64,000 bases of DNA from Methanomassiliicoccus luminyensis B10 (GTDB lineage: Archaea > Thermoplasmatota > Thermoplasmata > Methanomassiliicoccales > Methanomassiliicoccaceae): positions 248,001 to 312,000 of the forward strand of contig NZ_CAJE01000012.1 of the NCBI RefSeq assembly GCF_000308215.1. Reading direction: 5' to 3'. The notes beneath the pieces were generated by a model, which was given only the letters and a program-made list of their open reading frames with translations, was not told the origin of the DNA and did no database searches. This document shows positions 58,117 to 64,000 of the stretch, piece by piece (the first letter of the stretch is position 1; every line of letters starts with the position of its first letter). The position numbers were made by a program, and so were the translations under genes.

Positions 58117-59901
58117 TCATTTCTTGATGATCTTGCGTTCGGTGCCGGGGAGCTTGCGCAACTTGCCGTTGTCGAGGGCCCATTGAAAGTTCGCCTTTTC
58201 CGAAGGGGCGACGAGCACCCTGTCCCCCGGCGCGTACTTCCTGTGGGAGGCCCACTCGGTGAAGCCGGCGATCACTTTGTACACCTCGGCCTCCTCCACG
58301 GCGTTGCGGCCGGTCCTGACGCCCTTGTATTGTGAGTAGCTGCCGTTGAACACCGTCAGCTCGCCGCCCCTCAGCTCGGCCACCTTGCTGCACACCGAAT
58401 CCAATAGGTAACGATCATGGGTGACGATAATGAAGGTGCCGGGGTACTCCGCCAGGGACATCTCCACAGCGTGCTTGGCCATGATGTCCAGATAGTTGGT
58501 CGGTTCATCGAGGACCAGGAAGTTGAGGTCCGAGGACAATAGGAGAGCGAGGCCGACCCGGGCCCTCTCCCCTCCGGACAGCGTGGATATCGGCCGCCCC
58601 GCGGCGGCCTGGTCGAGCTGGAAGCGGTAAAGGTACGAGCGCGCCTTGGTGCGAGCCTCACCCTCTAGGGACTTGTTGATCTGCTCAAGGGAAGTGAGCT
58701 TGGGGTCCATCATGTCATGGCCCTGGGCGAAGTACCCTATCCTCGCCCCCGGCGCCACCCAGAGGTCCCCCCGGGAGGGCAGGTCCCCCAGGATCGCTTT
58801 TATCAATGTGGTCTTCCCCGCCCCGTTCGGTCCGAACAGGCCGAGCTTGTCGCCGGTGTCCACGTCGAGGTCCAGGTCGTCAAAGATGGCCCTGCCTCCC
58901 AGCTTGACCCTCAGCTTCCGGGCGATGACCATGTTCTTCCCCGACTTCTGCGCGGCGTTGATGTCGATGGTGAGGTCCTTCTTCTTGTCCGGCGCCTCCT
59001 TGATCTCCATCCTCTCCAGCATCTTCAGGCGGGTCTTGTGGGTGGAGGAGAACCACAGCATGCGGTGCTGCTCGTCGGCGATCTTGGCCTGCCTGTCGCG
59101 CTCCCTTGCGTTCTTCTCGAACTCCTTGCGCTGCCGCTCCAGCTCCATGGCCTTCTTGTCGACGAACTGCGAGTAGTTGCCGTCGTAGTGCTTTATCTTG
59201 GCGCTCTCCAGCTCGATGACCTGGGTAACGGTCCTGTCGAGGAAGTAGCGGTCGTGCGATACGATGAGCACGGCGCCCTTGAAGTTGAGAAGGTAGTCCT
59301 CCAGCCATTCCACCGCGTCGATGTCGAGATGGTTGGTAGGCTCGTCCAGTATGAGGAGGTCGGCCTTCTCCGCCTGCGCCAGGACCTTGGCGAGCATCAC
59401 CTTGGTCCTCTCGCCCCCGCTGAGTTCGGCCACTTTTCCCGCCATCTTATCGTCGATCCCGAAGGTCTTGAGGTGGTCAAGTGCGCGCTCGGCGCCGCTC
59501 TTGTTATCCGCACTGGCCTCCTCGGTCAGCTTGGCGTACTCCAGCGATATCTCGTTCCAGTCCATCCCCCGGGGCAGCTCGCCGGAGGTCATGATGGCCT
59601 CCAGCTCTTCCATCCGCTTCTGCGCCTCGCTCTTGGGCGCGGCGCTGAGGGTCTCATGGACCGTGGTGTCCTGGTCGAAGGTGGGGAATTGCGACAGGTA
59701 CACTATCTTGTTCGTTCGAACGGTGAGATCTCCGGAATCCTGCCTCACCTCTCCCATTATCATCTTGAGGAGGGTGGTCTTCCCCGCCCCGTTGGGACCT
59801 ACCAATCCGATGCGGTCGTTGTCGTTGATCTGGAAGGAGACGTTCTTGAGGATGTCCTTGGGCCCGAAAGCTTTTGATACTCCCTCCGCGCGGACGAGCA
59901 T
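58117..59901 (-). CDS. ABC-F family ATPase
   Basis: 594 residues with two ABC domains and no membrane segments. Domain 1 has GPNGAGKTT, LSGGERTKV and LLILDEPTNHLD; domain 2 has GPNGAGKTT, LSGGERARV and [12 protein letters not shown]. They are joined by a charged linker (MELERQRKEFEKNARERD) of the type that contacts the ribosomal P-site tRNA in ABC-F proteins. A C-terminal extension of about 75 residues (YKVIAGFTEWASHRKYAPGDRV) is less usual. It probably acts in translation. ATG 59901 has GGAG upstream. Confidence 0.92.
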   Translation of the reverse strand: MLVRAEGVSKAFGPKDILKNVSFQINDNDRIGLVGPNGAGKTTLLKMIMGEVRQDSGDLTVRTNKIVYLSQFPTFDQDTTVHETLSAAPKSEAQKRMEELEAIMTSGELPRGMDWNEISLEYAKLTEEASADNKSGAERALDHLKTFGIDDKMAGKVAELSGGERTKVMLAKVLAQAEKADLLILDEPTNHLDIDAVEWLEDYLLNFKGAVLIVSHDRYFLDRTVTQVIELESAKIKHYDGNYSQFVDKKAMELERQRKEFEKNARERDRQAKIADEQHRMLWFSSTHKTRLKMLERMEIKEAPDKKKDLTIDINAAQKSGKNMVIARKLRVKLGGRAIFDDLDLDVDTGDKLGLFGPNGAGKTTLIKAILGDLPSRGDLWVAPGARIGYFAQGHDMMDPKLTSLEQINKSLEGEARTKARSYLYRFQLDQAAAGRPISTLSGGERARVGLALLLSSDLNFLVLDEPTNYLDIMAKHAVEMSLAEYPGTFIIVTHDRYLLDSVCSKVAELRGGELTVFNGSYSQYKGVRTGRNAVEEAEVYKVIAGFTEWASHRKYAPGDRVLVAPSEKANFQWALDNGKLRKLPGTERKIIKK

Positions 59902-60036
59902 GCTTCTCCAATAAGGCCAAGCAACATAAGCTTTGCTTCCGATATGGCCGCACACTCAGCACGGCCACGATATGATATTATCGGATATGGGCTGATATAT
60001 CTCCCTTAGGATCAAGATGATCAGGATGGACGATCG

Positions 60037-61002
60037 TCACTTCTTCGGCCTATTCAGGCGCTTCAGCATGCTGAGGGACCGGTACGTTACCCACCTCGAC
60101 GGTCTGCCGTTCGGCTCCACGGACACCAGGAAGCGGCCGTTGTAGCTCCTCTCCATAGTCCACCGCCCCTCATCATCCTGTTTGGACAGCAGGATGTCCA
60201 GGGCCGGCGTCATCCTCTCGTCCCATACTCCCAGCCTCGCCAGGATGTCCAGCATCTCCAGTATGTCGGTCTCGTACATGTGAGGGTAGCCAAGCTCGAG
60301 CCACTCCGGCCGGGCGGGGTCAATCCCCTCCTCGGACACGGGCAGGCACTCCGTGAGCAGCGCTTCCGTCAGCGCGGCCGCCGCCTTCTTCTCCGCCGGG
60401 GTCCGTTCCTTGGGATGAAGCTCTGCCAAGGCCTTCAGCACCTTGACCTTGCCAGACCGGCACCCCCCGCACAGATAGTACATCTCTTGGGCATCGTCGT
60501 CGTAGGCGTGGGCGATGTAATCCCTGGCCCTGCGCATTTCGGGGCCGTCCCCGAAGCCCAGGCGGGTCATGGCATAGACCATGTTCGCGGTCAGACTGGG
60601 CATTGACGGCTTGGTCCCTCCGTCAGGGCCGCCCTTATAAGTGAACCCTCCCGACGGGGCCTGGGCCCACTGGCATATGAACTCGCAGGCCTTCCCGAGG
60701 CGCGGATTGCCCGGCATCGCGCCGAGCTCGGCCAGGAGGATGAGGTTCCACATGGTCCCCTTGTACTTGGTCCGCTGGTAAAAATCATCGGGATTACCCC
60801 AGTGCCCTCCCTCCTCCTGCACCGAGAGGATCCTGGCGATGGGGCCGTAGTCAAGTTCGGCCATCCCGTCGCTGTTGACCTGCTCTCTGCCCGAGGGGAG
60901 GTCCAGCAGGTCGACGGATACAGCGCGGCGCAACGCCGGGTCCTTGGACTCCATCAGCCACTCAATGGGGTCGGCCTTCAGGAGGCTCCTCCAATCCCTC
61001 AT
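60037..61002 (-). CDS. Prenyltransferase/squalene-cyclase-repeat-like protein
   Basis: 321 residues, helical. It contains repeats with the pattern of terpenoid cyclase/prenyltransferase toroids: ILSVQEEGGHWGNPDDF, ICQWAQAPSGGFTYKGG and ILLSKQDDEGRWTMER. The catalytic DxDD of cyclases was not seen, so it may only share the alpha-alpha fold. A CGGC motif (about 197) may bind metal. ATG 61002 lies about 25 bases after a TATA box (ctttatttaac), indicating a leaderless start. Function unknown. Confidence 0.65.
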   Translation of the reverse strand: MRDWRSLLKADPIEWLMESKDPALRRAVSVDLLDLPSGREQVNSDGMAELDYGPIARILSVQEEGGHWGNPDDFYQRTKYKGTMWNLILLAELGAMPGNPRLGKACEFICQWAQAPSGGFTYKGGPDGGTKPSMPSLTANMVYAMTRLGFGDGPEMRRARDYIAHAYDDDAQEMYYLCGGCRSGKVKVLKALAELHPKERTPAEKKAAAALTEALLTECLPVSEEGIDPARPEWLELGYPHMYETDILEMLDILARLGVWDERMTPALDILLSKQDDEGRWTMERSYNGRFLVSVEPNGRPSRWVTYRSLSMLKRLNRPKK

Positions 61003-61136
61003 TGGCCGGTGTCCATCGATTGCTGTTAAATAAAGCAAACCGACAAATGTAGCCCACCATTCTCGATGTTCAGCATGCTCGCGGTCAGTGACCAAAACAA
61101 TTTTATCGTGCGCTTCAGGTCACGTCACTGATAACC

Positions 61137-61358
61137 ATGAAGATCACCCGGAGCGCCTTATTCGAGCATGTGAAGAGCTATGAGGGAAAGGACAACTTCG
61201 AAGGTTTCCTCGGGTTCATCGATAGCCCCATCAGGGACTTGAGGGTCATCAAGATGCCCCAGGGCCGCGTCCGCCTGAAGTATATCGATCAGCACGACAA
61301 CATTCACCGCGTGGACGTGGGGCCGGGCGAGGAAGAGGAGATAAGCTTCCCTTTTTAG
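61137..61358 (+). CDS. Small protein of unknown function
   Basis: 73 residues: an amphipathic first helix (SALFEHVKSYEGKDNFEGFLGF) and two or three beta strands (LRVIKMPQGRVRLKYIDQHDN). Acidic at the end (GPGEEEEISFPF). A TATA-like acaattttatcg about 40 bases upstream supports expression. It ends in TAG four bases into the convergent cyclase gene. No family recognised. Confidence 0.55.
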   Translation: MKITRSALFEHVKSYEGKDNFEGFLGFIDSPIRDLRVIKMPQGRVRLKYIDQHDNIHRVDVGPGEEEEISFPF

Positions 61359-62017
61359 AGCGGGTCCACCCACGCCACCACCGGGGTGGCGTCCAGTCTC
61401 TCCCGTATCATCGGTGCCACGGACAGCTGCCATACCCGGTCCGGCAGGTTCTCCGCCGACAGGTCGCAGTCCTCCATCAGCAGGACGACCCGCGATCCGA
61501 GCAGCATCTTTTTATGGACCTCGCCCCCCTCCTCCGGACGGCTCGGCGACGCTGCTGACAGCACGTCGATGCCCAGGATCTCCAAGTGAGGAAGGTGCTC
61601 CATAAGCGCGTCCGCGAGCGATGGGTCCAGCCAGGGGTGGGCGCTGATGTACCGTTCCTCATCATCCCGGTGGCGGTGCCACCCCGTTCTCAGCAGCAGG
61701 GCCCTGGCGTCGGCCATGGTCCCGGCCTGCGGGGCGAGATGCTCCCAGGTGATGCCCTCGTCATCGTCAACGCGTATATCGATGCAGTAGGCGGGCTCGA
61801 AGGTTCTCAGCGGGGGGATCAGGTCGCTCACCGTCGCCCCTTGCTCCGAGAAATGCTTCGGCAGGTCGATATGGGTCCCGTGGTGAGTGTTCAGCACGAC
61901 GGTCGTGGATGCCGAGCCGTCCCTCTGCGTGGTCTGGAACGCTTCCAGCTTCACCGGCGGGGTGCCCGGGAACAGCGGGATGTCGGCCGACAGCGGGCGC
62001 GATATCAGCAGGCTCAT
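61355..62017 (-). CDS. Cyclase-family (kynurenine formamidase-like) metal-dependent hydrolase
   Basis: 220 residues. The zinc-binding HxGTHxDxPxH motif is seen as HHGTHIDLPKHF, preceded by ADIPLFPGTPP, the usual opening. LLLRTGWHRH and the LGIDVLSAASP segment are also family features. Members hydrolyse formylkynurenine or related amides and lactones; the substrate here is uncertain. ATG 62017 begins the domain directly. It converges with the small gene on its left. Confidence 0.88.
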   Translation of the reverse strand: MSLLISRPLSADIPLFPGTPPVKLEAFQTTQRDGSASTTVVLNTHHGTHIDLPKHFSEQGATVSDLIPPLRTFEPAYCIDIRVDDDEGITWEHLAPQAGTMADARALLLRTGWHRHRDDEERYISAHPWLDPSLADALMEHLPHLEILGIDVLSAASPSRPEEGGEVHKKMLLGSRVVLLMEDCDLSAENLPDRVWQLSVAPMIRERLDATPVVAWVDPL

Positions 62018-62149
62018 GGGCTTGCAGTTGGGAGCTGGTAGTTCAAGACCTTGACGCCCGGCGATCCCGCTGCAACAAGGCCAGCATAGCTTGATTACTG
62101 CCCACGCCATCGGATGGCCCGCGTATGCCTTTTTCAGGAGGCACCGCCC

Positions 62150-62992
62150 ATGACCGACGAGACAGGAACCAATCCGGCGCTGGAAAGCGCCATCGAGCTG
62201 CTCCGCGACGAGCGGGCCACCACCAGGAGGAAGGCCGCCCACGCCATCGGCCAGATGGCACTGGTCGATGCGTTCGACAGTAAGAGCGTACCCCGCCTCC
62301 TGGAGCTTCTGGACGACGATCTGGCCAGGCGGAACGCCGCCTTTGCCCTCAGGGTCCTGGCCGACAAAGGGGCGTTCAAGCCATCGCCCCAGGAGCGCGA
62401 GGCCATCGGCGACTGGAACGCGCCTGGTACGTGCCCGTACTGCGGCAGCGAGGACGTAATGGAGGTTCTCAGCTTCATCAAGCGGCCCGGCCGGGACATC
62501 GCCCTCCCGGAGCCGGCGGAGGTCCGCCCGTGGACCTATACCACCGCCCACTGCGTCAAATGTCGCCACGACTTCCCCGCGGACCCTTGGGAAAAGGAGC
62601 CCCGGTGCGGCCGGTGCGCCGACGCCGCCGGCCAGCTGGAGCTGCGGTTCCACTGTCCCGGCCTGAAGTACCTGGACTTCAACTCTCCGGCCTTCGACAA
62701 GAGCATCTTCGGCCGGGATTTCCGCTCTCTTTACTGGCAGTGCAAGAGCTGCCTGCGGACCTGGAGCCCGGTGAACGATCACGATCTGGCCAAAAAATGT
62801 CCCCGGTGCGGAATGAGGGCGCTGGTCCCCGTGGCGAGGGGCTTCCCCAGCGGGGTCCTGATGGCCGCGTCGGAGAGGAAAGAGGTCTTTATAGGGGCCA
62901 GCATCGCCATCGGTGATGAGCCGGAACGGGCCTGTACCGAATGCGGCTTCCGCTGCAATGAGTCCGACATGAATGACGGCCTCAGGGAATGA
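62150..62992 (+). CDS. HEAT-repeat protein with several zinc ribbons
   Basis: 280 residues. The first 85 are HEAT-like helices (ATTRRKAAHAIGQMALVDA; ARRNAAFALRVLADKG). Several metal-binding Cys pairs follow: CPYCG (about 100), CVKC and CGRC (about 138-160), CKSC and CPRCG (about 203-225), and CTEC with a later Cys at the end. AGGAGG lies nine bases before ATG 62150. It may be a scaffold in transcription or RNA metabolism; that is inference. Confidence 0.65.
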   Translation: MTDETGTNPALESAIELLRDERATTRRKAAHAIGQMALVDAFDSKSVPRLLELLDDDLARRNAAFALRVLADKGAFKPSPQEREAIGDWNAPGTCPYCGSEDVMEVLSFIKRPGRDIALPEPAEVRPWTYTTAHCVKCRHDFPADPWEKEPRCGRCADAAGQLELRFHCPGLKYLDFNSPAFDKSIFGRDFRSLYWQCKSCLRTWSPVNDHDLAKKCPRCGMRALVPVARGFPSGVLMAASERKEVFIGASIAIGDEPERACTECGFRCNESDMNDGLRE

Positions 62993-62996
62993 GGGC

Positions 62997-63353
62997 TCAG
63001 AGGTACGTCTTCTCGCCGACCAGGGTCGACTCGTCCACTATCTCCGGCCCAGCGGTCCTCCCCACCAGCCTGGCAGTGGAGGGCCTGCTGTCCTCGCAGT
63101 ACGCGCGCATCCGCATCATGTACTCCTTGAACTTGGGATCGCCCCTAAGCCTTTGCACTCCCATCTCGGACTCGAACGGCCAGAACGCGAAGAACCTCCT
63201 CGGCTCCGCCATGTCCTGCACCAGGGTGCCTTCGTCCGCGCCAACGTTCATGTCCTCCGTCCAGAGAGCCAGGTCCTGCCAGGTCGCGATGAACTCCGCT
63301 TCGCGACCCGGCTTCACCAACCATGTCCCGATCGAGTATGTAATGCCGCTCAT
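62997..63353 (-). CDS. Antibiotic-biosynthesis-monooxygenase-like (ABM) domain protein
   Basis: 118 residues of ferredoxin-like fold. The first strand is ITYSIGTWLVKPGREAEFIATWQ, followed by RRFFAFWPFESEMGVQRL and a helical stretch with EYMMRMRAYCED. The pattern fits ABM-like small enzymes or heme-degrading relatives, without their specific catalytic residues. ATG 63353 has GGAGG a few bases upstream. Function unknown. Confidence 0.6.
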   Translation of the reverse strand: MSGITYSIGTWLVKPGREAEFIATWQDLALWTEDMNVGADEGTLVQDMAEPRRFFAFWPFESEMGVQRLRGDPKFKEYMMRMRAYCEDSRPSTARLVGRTAGPEIVDESTLVGEKTYL

Positions 63354-63492
63354 CGTTCCTGCCTCCATTAACAATAGATAATTGCTCTCCAAAGGTATAA
63401 TCCTTCTTTTCGAACGTAACGTAGGGGAGCGAATTAACGGCCCCGAAGGGCGGGAAAAGCATTAAGTTGAGCAAGGCCGAAGTCATACCCCT

Positions 63493-63822
63493 ATGCAGCA
63501 AGAGATCCACCCGCCCAGGGAATCCATCGTCGACCTGGCTCTGCTCCTGGAGGAGCACCTCCGGCGGGAGGGCGAGGACTGGTACACCGGCGACCAGGTG
63601 ATGGACATCCACGCCCTGAAGAAACGGCTCAAGGAGGAGCACGGGGCGCTGGAGTCATCGCTGGACCGTGTCAGGCTCCAGGGCTGCAGGGCCGTTCTGA
63701 CCAGGCCTCAGAAGGAGGCGGTGCGCCGCGACGCCGTGGCGCTGGCGGGGCTGTGCATGCATATCCTGCAGGCCACCAGGCTCCTCGACCCCCTGGAGGA
63801 CATTGAGGCCCCTGGGCGATGA
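63493..63822 (+). CDS. Small helical protein of unknown function
   Basis: 109 residues, predicted all-helical: ESIVDLALLLEEHLRREGEDW, ALKKRLKEEHGALESSLDRVRL and a C-terminal apolar helix with ALAGLCMHILQATRLL. No metal or catalytic motif. It stands alone, divergent from the ABM-like gene. It may be an adaptor; no further evidence. Confidence 0.55.
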   Translation: MQQEIHPPRESIVDLALLLEEHLRREGEDWYTGDQVMDIHALKKRLKEEHGALESSLDRVRLQGCRAVLTRPQKEAVRRDAVALAGLCMHILQATRLLDPLEDIEAPGR

Positions 63823-63888
63823 ACCCGCCGCTGTTACGAAGATTCAAATAAATCCGGCTCCGAAGTGTGCCCCGGAGGACGACCGCAT

Positions 63889-64000
63889 ATGCTGGAGCAA
63901 CATAGAGCCGTTGAACGGCCCGACCGCGACCTCGAGATCGAGGTGGAAGGCGGCACCATGCCGTCGGCGGAAACATGCGAAGGTCCGGATTATACTCCGG
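63889..64000 (+). CDS. N-terminal end of an unidentified protein (3' truncated)
   Basis: ATG 63889 follows GGAGG by ten bases and a TATA-like ttcaaataaatc (about 63842-63853). Thirty-seven codons remain open to the window edge, encoding a charged segment (RPDRDLEIEVEGG). Too short to identify. Confidence 0.5.
   Translation, partial: MLEQHRAVERPDRDLEIEVEGGTMPSAETCEGPDYTP

Noticed and set aside
1-64000. CRISPR arrays and insertion sequences
   Set aside because: No regularly spaced repeats, transposase-like frames or terminal inverted repeats were noticed when reading the window.

Overview
The window reads as chromosomal DNA of a GC-rich archaeon of the Thermoplasmatota, most likely a member of the Methanomassiliicoccales. 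The support is: archaeal/eukaryotic-type ribosomal proteins S19e, L39e and L31e beside aIF6 and a PDCD5-family protein; archaeal LeuRS; a TATA box about 25 bases upstream of many starts with little or no leader; MptE of (methano)pterin synthesis; a protein resembling methanogenesis marker 2; a rubredoxin/ferredoxin-thioredoxin reductase fusion; class III ribonucleotide reductase; and an archaeal SRP RNA. The genus is an inference.

Layout. 1-6.6 kb: PF01877 RNA-binding protein, iorAB, a membrane zinc-ribbon protein, an ATP-NAD kinase-like gene interrupted by a frameshift, a short FtsZ without the T7 catalytic loop, and a ribbon-helix-helix gene whose promoter carries tandem repeats. 6.9-18.6 kb: leuS, a MarR-like regulator divergent from an MFS transporter, ubiX, the S19e-PDCD5-L39e-L31e-aIF6 operon, an isochorismatase-like hydrolase, a metallo-hydrolase that seems to start at ATT, DUF373, mptE and cutA. 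18.7-25.5 kb: a complete oligopeptide-type ABC importer whose binding protein carries PKD domains. 25.6-33.5 kb: a small Thermoplasmata-type protein, a site-2 protease, nrdD, an intergenic region with a candidate pseudoknotted RNA and a duplicated operator-like site, a winged-helix gene, a glycosyltransferase, the methanogenesis-marker-like gene and the SRP RNA.

33.5-44.1 kb: two DUF2769 genes; an overlapping fumarate reductase A/B-fumarase operon; then lipA, 2-oxoacid dehydrogenase E1 alpha, E1 beta and E2, followed on the other strand by lplA/lplB, a thioredoxin-like gene and the rubredoxin-FTR gene. Together these give a lipoate-dependent oxo-acid dehydrogenase with its own cofactor supply, but without an E3 gene here. 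44.2-51.9 kb: three tandem zinc-finger paralogues, flavin reductase, parvulin, a decayed thioredoxin-like gene, a VIT-like membrane protein, hisD, and a membrane protease with a PH-like membrane protein.

52.2-64 kb: an isolated contractile-tail sheath gene, peroxiredoxin, a decayed DUF3800 gene, two tubby/LURP-like paralogues, a methyltransferase, an FAD oxidase lacking the usual flavin-linking residues, an ABC-F ATPase and several small or zinc-binding proteins of uncertain role. No CRISPR array, insertion sequence or tRNA was recognised. The least explained elements are the orphan sheath gene, the pseudoknotted intergenic element near 30.5 kb, the FtsZ lacking its T7 loop, and the zinc-finger triplet.
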